Part shown: positions 14,078 through 36,345 of the stretch, in pieces
Position numbering within the stretch: the stretch's first letter is position 1
How the letters are laid out: the number at the start of each line of letters is the position of its first letter
Assembly: GCF_050624435.1 (NCBI RefSeq)
Contig: NC_134530.1
Coordinates: 143,818,721-143,882,720 of the forward strand
Source: Tenrec ecaudatus
Lineage: Eukaryota > Chordata > Mammalia > Afrosoricida > Tenrecidae
Reading direction: 5' to 3'
DNA: 64,000 nucleotides
The notes under the pieces: model-generated
Told to the model about the DNA's origin: nothing
Seen by the model: the letters and a program-made list of their open reading frames with translations, nothing else
The model's database searches: none
Position numbers and translations under genes: made by a program

Positions 14078-15203
14078 ACACACATATATGCACACAAATA
14101 ACATGGGTCTGCTCGCCCACGCCCCGTTAGCCTGTGCGGCCCTTCCTGCATGTACTTGTGGGTGATGGGCGTTGAGTGAGCACAGCCGCTGAAAACCCGC
14201 AGCACCGTTGGACAAGTGGGTTGCTGTGAACTGGAGTAGAATTTGACAACTGCGCTGCTGCCTTCCCATGCATTTTCTTTTTTTTTTCCCATGCATTTTC
14301 TAAAATAAACTTTTTGCAAAGTGTTCATTCAAGTGGCCTCTGTGAGTTTGTTACAAACTGATTAAAGGACTTTTGTTTACCAGAGAAACGGGGGAGAGCT
14401 GAAACTCAGCTTTATTTTTATTCGGCTCTCATTGTTTGTCCAGAAGGCTTTCACCCTGGTGTCATAGGGCAGCCATCGCACCAGTCAGACTGCTCGTTGG
14501 AGCTCTGGTGTAACGAGAGCCTGCGTCTGGTGTTCCAGCGAGCCCGCTAGCTAGGAGTCTTGGCCTGTTTTGGCCTCTGGCCCGAGTTTCTGGATCAACA
14601 GTAGCCAGCAGGGCTTCTCATTTCCTGGTAGCGATTCTCCCACGTTCTTTTCAGGGAATCTGCAAGTCTGTCCAATCCATCCAGTGTGAACAGCTGCCGA
14701 TGTATTTATTCAGCGTATTTCAAGCTCAAGATGGCTCGCCACTGTCAATATTGGTGGTAGCAGCCCCAGTGTGAACATGTGTTTCTGGCAAGAAGCAGGC
14801 TTTCCGTATAATTGAGACTTACTTTTATAAACCATGTCTTGGGTGCCAAGCGCTTCCCCCACTGGTAGTTGTGCATGCTAAATCTCTACTTGACCTCACC
14901 GCCGCCTCCCAAGATGTGTGCAGGCTTCCTTTCCCCACGCGAGTTCAGCGGAATCATTTACTTTCTGTGCTGCCAGCTGTTTACATAGCCCCGTCTACAA
15001 AGATTTTCCGTCTCAAGCACGATCCACTGCCTCTTGTTCTGGGACATAGAGCGGTTGGAGGAAGGATCTTAGGGAGGAGGATCTGTTCTAAATTCAGTGG
15101 TAGAGAGATGGCGGCAGTAGAATCATGAATCCTCAAGTGGGAATGTGTTACTGTCTAAGTTTATTCAGGAAATGTCTTACCAGGTTGAGGAACTCGGTGC
15201 TTG
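14078..15203. other. Intergenic, nothing recognised
   Basis: This stretch between SINE copies has a short CA-rich start (14076-14105) and a T-run near 14280. I see no exon, RNA gene or clear transposon in it. Confidence 0.4.
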
Positions 15204-15405
15204 GGGGCAGCCTAGTGTAGTGGTAACCAGTTGGGCTGGTAACCTCAAGATTAAGCAGTTCAAAACCACCAGCCGCTCCCCCTGAAAAAGACCACCCCTG
15301 TCAAAAGTGACAGTCCAGAAAGGAAAGCCACGGGGGCAGCTCTGCCTGCCCTAGGGGTTTGCCAAGGGGTGGAATCGGCTGGTGGCAGTCAGTTTGGTTG
15401 GTTTT
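15204..15405 (+). repeat. AfroSINE
   Basis: Reads gcagcctagtgtagtggtaa to ggtggcagtcagtttgg with ordinary divergence. Confidence 0.8.
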
Positions 15406-15824
15406 GGAGGAGGGGCAGAGAGAGCGAGGAGCTGTGTTTAATAAAGATGAGCAGCTCCCACCTGTCCATGACCCGGTCTCTGCTGACGCATACAGAGGCC
15501 TGGTGGTCAAAGGGACAGTCGGTTTAACGAGATTTGAGGCGGACACATTTTTGGTTAGTTTTTGCAGAGGGTAGGGCAGTTTGGTATTTTGCATGGAAGC
15601 TATTCCTTGGGGGGCAGTTCAATCTAAAAGCCAGGTGCTATATTTTATACCAGGTTTCCTCTGACTCCAACCGGAGCTGCTGCTCTGTACTTTCCCTTTG
15701 GCTGATTGTGGTCCTCAGAAAACACGGGAAGTAGGTAGGTAAGGAGGCTACCTTCTAAGTACAGGAGCGGGTGGGCCTCGAGGCTCAGCCACGCAGTATT
15801 TACAGCAGTGCATTATGTTGCAGT

Positions 15825-16025
15825 TAGAGGCCCTGATGGTGTGCTGGCTACGTGTTGGGCTGCGATCCACGAGGTCAGCAGTTTGAAACCACCAGCTGCT
15901 CCACAGGAGGAAGACAGGGCTTTGTATGCCATAAAGAGCTACAGTCTTGGAAACCCCCAGGCACAGTACTGCCCTGCCCCGTGGGGTCGGTATGACTCAG
16001 AGTGGACTCACTGGCGATGAGCTGG
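15825..16025 (+). repeat. AfroSINE
   Basis: Reads gaggccctgatggtgtgc to gactcactggcgatgagc, about 200 bp before the GNAT2 stop codon and so probably downstream of, or within, its 3' UTR. Confidence 0.85.
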
Positions 16026-16229
16026 GTGCCCTGGGAGCCAGGTCTTCAGCCTCCTGGCCGCCTGCTCCCTCCCTCTCACTCGCTTTCCCACTCTGACCAG
16101 GAGGGATGAGTCTCTCAAAGGAGAGCGGGTGAATTGTGGGTGTCAGGGTATGCTGACGTGTCACTTTCTGCTGGAAGTGACCCCAGCCTGAAGCCTGTTT
16201 GCAGGCGGTGTACCCAAGGCCTGGCGGGG

Positions 16230-27300
<11,071 letters not shown>

Positions 27301-28564
27301 CGTGTTGGTGTAAGTAGGGAGATGATCTGTTGGGTCCTGACACAGGACCTCCCCAGAGTCAGAGGACGGCAAGCCTCATCCCTCTGAGCGGCTCAGCCCC
27401 TGAAAGCCTGCTTCCTGGATTCACCTCCATCCCAGCTGGACATTAGGGGTGCGCACAAGCATAGATAAGCATAGGACGCACTCCCCCTACCAAGCCCTCC
27501 ACAGCACAGGACTTCACCCAGTACAGCAAGATGGCCCCGGGAAGGGAGTCTGGTTTGGGGAGGCGACCCGTCTGTGGAAAGATCAGAATTCTTGTGCGTG
27601 CTCCCTGGCTGCTGTCCCAGGAAGCTGTTCACACGGGTCGTTGGCATTTGCCCGTCTCTCTGCACCCTCTCTGGTTCTTAGCACCTGGTGCTTCATGTTG
27701 GACACCTGCTTTGTTAACCAATCTGTTTCTCACCCAACCTCCGCCCCTCCCACCCCTCCCACCCCTGGCTCTGAATTCCTGCCCCTGGATATCAAGGATC
27801 CCCGCAGTACGCCCCTGTGGCCTTCGGGGTTATCAGAGGGTCCTCAATAACTTGGTGAGTGAGGGCAGGAGAATCGGGTATGTGGTAGACTGTGGGGCTG
27901 CTTCCCCGGGACCCATGGTAGCACTTGAAACCCAACTTCACCCCGTAACTGCACTTTGCGGGCCTTTGTGGCACCTCCCAAGACAAACTTTGCCTCCTTG
28001 GGAGGTGGGCTGGCAGTCTCTGGCCCCTCAGGCTCCTTCCTGGAGAGGCAGGGGAATGCAGGGTAGCATCCCACGGGGAAGGCACCACCAAGCCTGTTTC
28101 TCTGTGCCTGTCCTTCCCGTTTCGGTGAGGCTTGGTAGTGGAGTCTCCTTCCGATGCAACCATTTTGGAAGTCTGTTACCCACACTGTGCTCCAGAGAAC
28201 AACAACGTCCCCTCAGCTGGGGAGCAAGGCAGGCGCTCGGGCCTTCACCCCGACCTGCTGATTCAGGATCGGGGTTCCAGGAGATTTGGGAGCACTCCCC
28301 TAGGGAGCTGACTTCCCCCCAACTTGTCTAACCATAAGAATCACCTGCGATGCTCCCGGATTCCACTTAATTCTGGGCGTCACTGACAGGAAGGAGCAGC
28401 CTGGCTTCAGTGACCTTGAACTACGATCTGCACATGCACCTCCTTCTCAAATAGGCTTTAGAATCAACTCCCTCTGCTAACAACACCAATCTCAGAGCCA
28501 GAAAGACAGTAATTTTTAATGACCCCGAGTGATTCCTGCCATCTGGCCCCCTGGCTTCGAACAG

Positions 28565-28722
28565 CAGCTCTCAGCCACTGGTGTGAATTGGGGCGATCTG
28601 GGGAGTTTACTTTTTAAAGACTGATTTAATTGGTCTGGACTGCAGTCCAGGCCTGGGGATTTTTTAAATTTCCCCTGAGTGAATCTAATGTGCAGCCACA
28701 GTGGAGAATCTCTGAGCTTCCA
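28565..28722 (+). repeat. MER5-like hAT fragment
   Basis: Starts agctctcagccactggtg and ends near gagaatctctga, with the internal spacing of the old mammalian MER5A/B non-autonomous hAT group. Strongly diverged. Confidence 0.4.
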
Positions 28723-29335
28723 GGAGCTCAGTTGCTCGGCCCTGAGTCAATGACCTTGTAGACTCAGGGAGTAAAAGCAGATACTAGTTTCCCGCCACCA
28801 GCTACCCAGACCATCACCAGTCATCTTCCTCATACCCACCGCCCTCCCATCTGTCTCTGGTTTGGGTACCTGGCCAAGTAGCCCCAGGCCTGGAGCCTGG
28901 ACACTCAGGACTGATAGAGAAGCTGGCACCGAATCGAGGGGGTCAGAGGGTGGAAGGGTGGGCAAGGTGGGAGGGAAAAAAAGAGGAGCTGGACGAGAGC
29001 TTCCTTCCCCCGAGGGACGTGCACCTTTCTGCTGGGGGCAGCCAGGCCAACGCAGGGCCTGGATATTATGACCGTGACAGCAGGGATACCTCTGACACCG
29101 AGTGGGTGTAGGGACAGAAGTGCTCCTGGGTGACACAACCGGTCAACTCTGGCTGGTGTGGGGTTGGGAGTGGTGGTGGAAACAGGCCTCTTTGTCACCT
29201 GATTGGGACCATCTCTGGGGAAGGTCCTATGCTATTTGCCTTTGGCACACATGTTATTCTGTAGACTTGGTCTGGGCAGTGGGTTGCTGAATAAACTTTC
29301 TTTTCCTTTTACAATTTCAAAAAAAAAAAAAAAAG

Positions 29336-29487
29336 AGGAGCTGATGTCAAGGGCCCAAGAAAAAAGAAAATGTTTTGGAAATGATAATGGCAACATATGT
29401 ACAAATGTGCTTGACACAATGGATGTATGGATTGTTGTAAGAGCTGTAAGAGCCCCCAATAAAATGGTTTCTTAAAAATAAAATAAA
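29336..29487 (+). mobile_element. LINE 3' end (probably afrotherian L1), sense
   Basis: Runs gaggagctgatgtcaaggg to agcccccaataaaatgg followed by an A-rich tail. A 15-base A run precedes it at about 29320-29334, which suggests a tail-to-body join of two insertions. Confidence 0.75.
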
Positions 29488-31172
29488 GAGGAAAGGTTAA
29501 AAGAAGAAGCAGCAGCAAGCACCGAGGAGCTGACCTCGATGGAGACGGAGTCTTCCCAATCAGACACTGGCAGGTGCTGATTGACTTACGGGAGAACAGG
29601 CGTCTCTTTGAAATTGTGACTGTCTTGGAATCTTGGCTATAAGGTTTCAGTAATTATACCTGCCCACTCGCCCGGGCTGGCCTGCCCGCATTATTGGTAA
29701 CTGACACCGAAGCCAGCACTGTGCCCCAGGGTGGCACTGCTCAGAGCCAGGCACCGCTGGGAGCCCTGCTAGGGAATTGCTCTGGCCCACCACGCTTCAG
29801 TCACACAACTGCAAAGTGCTGGTTAATGCCCCACTTTACAGAGCACATCACGGAGCCACCCGCTCCTGGCCTCACAGAGCAGGGTTGCCGGCTTCCCCGA
29901 GTGGTGACCATTGTGGGTGGGCGAAGGGAGTAGGCAGATGCTTGGCCTCAGCAGCAGCAGCGCCAGCTGCCTTTACAGGAACCACCAACTTGTCCGACCC
30001 CAGGATCCATGTTTGCGCTCTTTCCCTGTTCCAGCTGCCGCCTCTGCAGACTTCAGTGTTGCTGCTTCTGCTTTGGCCCCCAGCTCGCTGGGTGGAACTT
30101 CCCCATTCCGACTGTTAGGAGATGGGGCTCCTGACCGCAGCCTGGTCCCTGCAAGCATCGGCCCACCACTGTGGCCTGCTACCACTGGGCTGGGCTGCGG
30201 CTCTGTGCCCGCTTCCCAGGGGCAGGGAGACTTGTTCGGTTTTTATGAACCGATGCTGTGAATTTGTGTAGTGGGACTCTTTCATTTTCAAAGCACTTAA
30301 CTCACATTTGGGAACAACCTGGTGTGCAGTGGGCTGTGCAGGTTAGGTGCTTCAGCAGTCAGAGACCGGAAGCTCTGAGAGAGGCCACCCCGTCTGAACA
30401 GGCAGGCAGTGTCAGAGCACACAGTCCTAAAAGCCACATCATTGTGCATGGAAAAGGGATCCCCATTTCCCAAGGAATCTGGGGATGAGTTTCCTGAGGG
30501 AGGTGAGAGGGGTTGTGGGCTAGCCTTGGGCCACGGATGAAGCAGGGAGGGCGTGAAGAATGAGGAAGTACCTTGGGGATCTTGCAGTCTGAGGGAGGAG
30601 GTGGTCAATTCACCAGAAGCCATTTGGCTGAAGGAACTCAGTGCCGTCTCCGGGGAATTCAGAACTGTGTAAAACCTAGCCTCCACCCCTGGTAGGAGAG
30701 ACAATTGTACACACAGCTAGCTGGTAGGAGAGAGGGAGGGATGGTAAATGAACAGACTGTCAATAGACAGTCGATCGGAACAACTGAGGTGGACTGGACG
30801 CCCGGCACTTGGGGGAGAGGAAAGAGCTTAGGCAGGGGAAGTACATGGTGTGGAGGCAGGAGTTTCACAATGTGCTTACAGGAGGGTCCATGGAGGGATG
30901 GAGTGGCAGTTGGGGACAGCAAAGGAACACTGAGGGAAGGGCCTTGAGTATCAAGACTAAACTCTGGTGGGGATTTGTAGCACCGGCCGGGGGCCCTGCA
31001 CTGTCAGCACCATGCTGGTGGGAGGGGGTGGCACCCCCTGAGAAACGAACCCAACGGCCTGGTTGGAAGTGCTGGTTCCATGGGGATGTGGGTTGTGCTG
31101 TCTTGGCCTGTAGGTGAACCCGAGTGACTGAAAATCAAGCCCAAATTTTCCCAGGGCCTAGAGGAGAGACTA

Positions 31173-31318
31173 GGAGCCCTGCAGCGTAGTGCTTAAGAGT
31201 TGAGCTGCATTTGGCAAGGTCGGCTGTTCAAAACCACCCACCACTCCTTAGGAGAAAGGGCTTTCTACTCCCATTAAGAGTTAGTCGTGGAAACTCGACT
31301 CGAGGGCAGTGAAGAGTT
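31173..31318 (+). repeat. AfroSINE
   Basis: ggagccctgcagcgtagtgc to ctcgactcgagggcagtg; the middle of the tail is missing. Confidence 0.75.
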
Positions 31319-31343
31319 TTTGGAGAGGTGTGGGCATTGGGGA

Positions 31344-31462
31344 GGGAGCCCTGGTGTCTGGGATCCGGTCCACATGGTTGGAAACCACCAGCAGCTCTGT
31401 GGGAGAGCAGAGTGGCTGTGAGTCAGCATGGACCTCCAGGGCAGTGAGTTGGGTTTTTGGAG
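31344..31462 (+). repeat. AfroSINE, shortened
   Basis: gggagccctggtgtctggga to agggcagtgagttgggttt, immediately after another copy in the same direction. Confidence 0.6.
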
Positions 31463-32067
31463 GCAAAGGGTGTGGTTGGGGAATGGCCCCAGCTGAGGAT
31501 CTGTCTTGAAGTCTAGGGGGTTCCAATAGCTCACATCAGCCAGAAAAGGAGGGAGTCTTCCTCCAGAGAAGCAGGAGTACATCAGCAGGGGGTGGGAGTG
31601 TGGCGGGCAGTCCGGTCTCTACCGGGGGTGGGGCGGGATGGGCTAGGAGGGGAGGAAGGTGTGCACAGAGCTAGGGAAGATCCCAGAGGCCCTAGGCCAC
31701 AGGCGGGCCACAGCAAAAGCCATCAGGTGACTCACTGCCAAGTTTCCCAAGCTCTGATCTACACAGGCAATGAAACCCCACCGAGATTCCTGCTGGTGGT
31801 GAGTAGGTGGGGGAGACTGATGCTTAGCTGTAATCAGGGCCAACTTCCTGGCGGTGACAACACAGAGATGGCCTGGGAATTGGGGAGCATTACAGGGTGC
31901 TGCTGTTGGGACTAGGGCGGAGCTCGTCCTCAACAAATATGGAACCAGTTTGCCTGAGTAGGACAGAAAGTACGGATTGCCACCTGTTGGCCAGTGAGAT
32001 AGGTGCATCTTGAAGCAAGGAGGGGGAAGGATCCTACGGAGGCCTAGCCAAAGGCAAAATATTCAAA

Positions 32068-32200
32068 AGGCCAAACTCACTGCCATGGAGTTGATGCCGA
32101 CTCACAGTGACCCTGTAGGACAGGGCGGAACTGCCCCTGTGAGTAGCCAAGACTGTCCCTCTTTTTGGGGAGTTGAAAGCCCAGTCTTTCTCAAGAGTGC
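32068..32200 (-). repeat. AfroSINE, antisense, partial
   Basis: From aaactcactgccatggagtt to aaagcccagtctttctc. Confidence 0.75.
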
Positions 32201-32367
32201 AAAATAATCATCCCCCTAAAAACATACGTATTTGCATTTTCGCAGAATATAGAAGGCATTCTACGTGGTTAGTGGTGCTTGATTGAAAATTTTGAGATTT
32301 ATTGTTTAGAACCCAATGACCTCCAAATTCCTCAGACCAATAGGGATGGCCATATTAAGTTAAGAAT

Positions 32368-32580
32368 AAGGAGTCCTTGTGGCATAGTGGGCTGTATTTG
32401 GGAGGCTCACTGCAAGGTAAGCAGTTTGAATCCACCAGTCCCTCCTTGGGAGACAGCTGAGACTTTCTGCTGCTGTAAAGATGTACAGCCTCGGACACCC
32501 ACATGGGCACCGCTGCCCCATTCTGTATGGTCGCTGTGAGTCAGAATAGACTCAATGGCAGTGAGGCTAGAGTTTTAGTT
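32368..32580 (+). repeat. AfroSINE
   Basis: aaggagtccttgtggcatag to gactcaatggcagtgaggct; ends 30 bp before the piggyBac-like element. Confidence 0.8.
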
Positions 32581-32609
32581 TGGATTAAGAATAGCTTTTT
32601 AATCTGGTA

Positions 32610-32922
32610 TTAACACATTAAAGACCAGATTTTTTTTTTAACCAATTTACCCAAGTGACCGTGTATCTTTTCGGCTGTTAGGTATTTTTTGGGGGGTTTT
32701 TTTTTGCATTAAACCATAAATGGGTTTACATCTCATCAATGTTTTATCATATTTATTTATAACCTGAAGACAATCAAGTTTGATACATTCACTACTGATG
32801 TAAACACCTAAATAGAAGAAGTAGTTAAAATATATCCAAGCAGATGGCATCTGAAGACAGCGTCCGTAACAGATGGCGCGCAAAACACGAGTCAACTCGG
32901 GATCCGTCCGCAATGTGTTTAA
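32610..32922 (+). mobile_element. Non-autonomous piggyBac-like element flanked by TTAA
   Basis: 313 bp between TTAA sites at 32610-32613 and 32919-32922, the target duplication piggyBac transposases make. The left end reads TTAACACATTAAAGACC; the right end, read inward on the - strand, is TTAAACACATTGCGGACGG, so the ends share CACATT just inside the TTAA. A subterminal palindromic block, GAGTTGACTCGTG, lies 20-30 bases in from the right end, like the subterminal blocks of mammalian piggyBac elements. No transposase is present; the open frame on the - strand is chance. The one-base offset at the right end leaves some doubt. Confidence 0.6.
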
Positions 32923-33144
32923 GATGGACAGGAGTAATGTGGAGTGTGTGTGTGTGTGTGTGGGGGGGGGGGGCCTAATACATACTTTTCCAAACTTTAT
33001 TTTTCCTCCCTATGGATTATAAAAGTAATGGATACATACTATAGACAGATTTTTAATTGCAAAAATATAAAAAAGAGAAAACATAACTCATAATTATTTT
33101 ACCACTCAGAGATAATCATTTGCAGTACGAATTTTTCCCTCTAG

Positions 33145-33925
33145 GTGAGCATTAAGCAATTCGCTTTAAGTTAGTGCACCTGGCAAGGCCCTCTCTGGTC
33201 ACAGTGAATTTTTTCATGAAAGCAATTTCACTCAAGCCTCATTTTTTTTGTGATGGCTGATTTATGAGAACAGCGAGAGGCTGTGAAATGTTTCCTGCTT
33301 GTGGAAAACGCCACAGAAACTGTTGGGATGTTGAACACAGCTTACAAGGGCAGTGCTGTGGGAAACACTCGTCTATGAGTGGTTTTCTCGTTTTAGAGAA
33401 AGGTGAGATGTCGATCAATGACAAACCTCATTCTGGACATCCATCAACTTTCCAAATGGACAAAAATGTCCACTCGTAGGGCATGTGGAGTTCCTTCCAC
33501 CAGGTCAAACTGTCCATCGGACTTTTTATTTAGAGGTTCTGGAAAGATTGTGTAACAGTGCAACAAAAACGGCCTGATGTGTGGCAGACGGGGGACTGGT
33601 TTTGCCACCACGATAATGCACCTGCTCACATGCCATCTCAGTGTGCCAGTTTTTGGCAAAAATAAGCATGCCTCTCTTGCCCCAGAACCTGACTCACCTG
33701 ACCTCCCTTCATGTGACAGCTCTTTGTTTCTGAGAATGCAGAGGGACATGAAAGGACAGTGATTTGATGAAGAAAGAAACAAGGAAGGTGCTGTCAGCCA
33801 TCCGAACATAGGAGTTTGAAAAATGTTTCCAAGAATGGAATCGCTGATTTGGCTAATGTATTAAGTGTAATGGAGAGTACTTGGAAGGTGATAAGGTTGT
33901 TTTGTAAAAAAATTTAAATATGTTC
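33145..33925 (+). mobile_element. Mariner (Tc1/mariner) transposon remnant
   Basis: Degraded mariner transposase in broken frames. The N-terminal helix-turn-helix part reads KCFLLVENATETVGMLNTAY and then GNTR; the catalytic HDNAPAH motif is at about 33608-33630 (read as CHHDNAPAHMPSQ); the C-terminal part is FEKCFQEWNR and CNGEYLEGD-like. The middle of the transposase, about 100 or more residues with the first catalytic aspartate, is missing between about 33475 and 33560. Multiple stops and shifts make it inactive. The terminal repeats could not be fixed, so both ends are approximate. Confidence 0.8.
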
Positions 33926-33926
33926 C

Positions 33927-33941
33927 CGCCCCCCCCCCCCA
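33927..33941 (+). repeat. Poly-C tract
   Basis: A near-homopolymer of C between the mariner remnant and the following LINE; a likely site of length error in assembly. Confidence 0.7.
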
Positions 33942-34396
33942 CCAGCAGGGTGAAACTTGAAGGGAGGGAGTGCAACAGGGCAAGGGGAGCAAATAACAAA
34001 GGCCCCTAGGAATCCGGAAGCTAGACCTCTGATTGGGGGTGGGGTGGGGGGGACAGGGCTTGGCACCTCATCAGACCTGATTGAAAAACATTCATTTGGG
34101 TCAGCAGACAGCCCTGGGACTCTTTATAGGCTTTTTTGCCCTCTCAATGGGTCCAGTGGTGGTTGGGGGTGGGGGGTGTGGGCGGGGAACATGGGAGAGG
34201 AGGGGCCAGGGAGGGGGAATTGGGAGTCAACCATCTCTTGGACAAGGGATCGATAAGGGACCTAGAATCGATCGCAAGGAAGGTGTAGAATGCCTGGTGG
34301 GGTTTGACCAAGTGCAATGTGTCCTAGAGGAATTACCGAGAGGCGAATGGAGGGTGAGCATGACAGTGGAGAGGAGGAAGGGAAAAGGAAATAGAC

Positions 34397-34587
34397 CAGT
34401 GGTTCTCACCTTCCTGATGCCACGACCCTTTCCAGTTCCTCAGGTTGTGGTGACCCCCCCCAACAATAAAGTTATTTTCGTTGCTACTTCATCACTGTCA
34501 TTTTGCTACTGTTATGAATCAGGTGACTCCTGTGAAAGGATCATTTGACCCCTTTGGGGGTCGAGACCCATAGGTTGAGAACCGCTG
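34397..34587 (+). mobile_element. SPIN non-autonomous hAT transposon
   Basis: 191 bp. Left end CAGTGGTTCTCACCTTCC and right end GGTTGAGAACCGCTG are SPIN termini; the interior carries gttgctacttcatcactgtc and tttgctactgttatgaatca of the SPIN_NA type. The 8-bp target duplication is aaatagac (34389-34396) / aaatagat (34588-34595). SPIN is known for patchy occurrence across tetrapods by horizontal transfer. It lies inside a LINE 3' UTR, so it inserted after that LINE. Confidence 0.9.
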
Positions 34588-35452
34588 AAATAGATCAAAC
34601 AACAAGAAGCAAAAGCTATTTATAGAGTTATAGCTATAGGCATGTATATATGTAAATATACTAATTTATAATGAAAGGGAAAGAGGCCGATGTACAGACG
34701 TTTATATGTTAAGTACTAAGCAGGCAGACTTTGGGCTTCTACTCAAGGCCTCCCTAAACACAGGAACACTTTGTTCTAACAACCTGGCATTCCATGGTAC
34801 TCATCTTCCCTATGATCGCTGAAGACAAAATGGGTGCAGAAGCAAATGTGGTGAAGAAAGTGGATGGTGCCTGGTTATCAAAAATATAGCATCTGGGGTC
34901 TTAAAGGCTTGAAGTTAAAAGAGTGGCCAGGCCCACAGAAGTCTCACAGGCAATCCCCAGATTGACAGCCCAGACTCCACCCCCACACTCGTAATCCTTC
35001 AATTGACACCAGATTAGGTGACTTCCACACCCTCACAGAGGGGCCACAAGGAAGGGAAGATTCAGCTGAGGAAACACACAGTCCTTCAGTTCTTGAATGT
35101 TCCCTCCCCCCGCTGCCACGACCCATGTCTGCCTTACAAATCTGGCTAGGCCAGCATACACACATTCGTACAGAGAAGAGCTCTAGACACATGGAATCCA
35201 GGACAGATAAATCCCTCAGGAACAGTAGTGGGGCTATCGATACCAGGAGGGTAGGGGTTGAGTTGGGGGTTGGGGGCAGAAGGGGAACTGATCAAAGGTT
35301 ACATACATAATCCACCCCCACTTTGCCCCCAGAGGGATGAACAATAGAAATGTGGGTGAAGGGAGACAATGGACTGTGTAAAATACTAAATAATAACATA
35401 AAATTGATCAAGGGTTCATGCGAGTGGGAGGGGAAAAAAGAGGAGCTGATAC

Positions 35453-35899
35453 TGTAAGATCTCTCTGGAGCTAGAGTTGCACCTCGGTCCTTGGCCCCGC
35501 ACGAGAAAGAATTCACGCCGCAGCCTGAAACTCCAAGTGAGTTTAATGAGAGTTAGAAGAAGTTTCAGGTTTACACGGCACCCATAGGACTCCTCCTGAC
35601 CATGCAGCCTGGCGGAAGCTGCTCAGCGTCATGCAGACCAAGTCTCTGTCTATCTGGGCTCTTGCCTTTTCAAGGATTCCACGGGGAGGCGTGGTGGACG
35701 ACCCCTGATCGACCCCATTGGCTGAATTGAATTCACCTGGCTTAGGTGGGCCAATTCAGGTTTAGCGCCCACCCATGCCTACTGGCAGGAAACCTGAACC
35801 TCTGAGCATGTGCAGTGCGCCACTCCTTTGTTTCCATGGCTTGTCTCTCTGGGCATGCGTTAATGGACATTCCCTAACCCTGCACTAGCCTACCTAACA
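35453..35899 (-). mobile_element. Solo LTR, probable class I (gammaretrovirus-like) endogenous retrovirus fossil
   Basis: 447 bp, TG...CA ended on the - strand (TGTTAGGTAGGC to GAGATCTTACA), with a 4-bp target duplication ATAC at 35449-35452 and 35900-35903, the size typical of class I elements. An ATTAAA lies in the middle part. The interrupted LINE reads continuously across the site. No internal retroviral sequence remains, so this is a recombination-derived solo LTR. The exact duplication suggests moderate age. Confidence 0.8.
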
Positions 35900-36201
35900 A
35901 TACCAAGGGCTCAAGTAGAAAGAAAATGTTTTGGAAATGATGATGACAACATATGTACAAGTGTGCTCGATACTGTTGAATTATGGATGGTTATAAAATC
36001 TGTAAGAGTCCCCAATAAAATGATTAATAAATTAAAAAAAGACATAGCTTTGAAAACAATTCTGTTTTAGGGGGAGTACCCCCTTGTATATGATCCATAA
36101 TTAGGATCCTACTATATATACAATTTTTGCTTCCATTTTTGAGTATTTCCACATCCTTAAAAATTCATCAAGCTTACTTTTTCGTGGCTGTATCTCATTA
36201 T

Positions 36202-36340
36202 GGAGCCCTGGTGGCAGAGAGCTTGTGCCTTGGGCTGCTATTTGCACGGTCCACAGTTCAAAACTATCAGCCGCCCCTCGGGAGAAAGACAAGGCTCTCT
36301 ACTCCCATAAAGAGTAACCATGATGTCATAGCCCTACAGG
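36202..36340 (+). repeat. AfroSINE, partial
   Basis: tggagccctggtggcagaga to gcccataaagagtaac-like; the tail is replaced by LINE sequence. Confidence 0.75.
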
Positions 36341-36345
36341 GGATA

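Larger units (their letters stand above)
27301..31170. other. Intergenic, GNAT2 to AMPD2, proximal part
   Basis: No coding exon recognised despite several open frames. It contains a MER5-type piece (28565-28720) and a LINE 3' end with a preceding A-run (29320-29487). The remainder is unassigned single-copy-looking sequence. Confidence 0.45.
33955..36040 (+). mobile_element. Afrotherian LINE 3' region (probably L1 3' UTR), with two later insertions
   Basis: Sense LINE 3' UTR ending ccccaataaaatgattaata at about 36013-36032. Its order (ggcacctcatcag, ctttataggcttt, tcttaaaggcttgaag, gggtgaagggagaca, gaggagctgat...accaagggctcaag) matches the copy at 36346-37400. It is split by the SPIN element (34397-34587) and by a solo LTR (35453-35899), which both came later. 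Confidence 0.75.

Noticed and set aside
27531-28331. 266-codon open frame on the + strand upstream of GNAT2
   Set aside because: No recognisable domain, low-complexity Pro/Leu-rich composition, and the overlapping - strand frames are also open; GC-driven chance.
32647-32913. 88-codon frame on the - strand inside the piggyBac-like element
   Set aside because: No transposase motifs; spans both termini of a 313-bp non-autonomous element.
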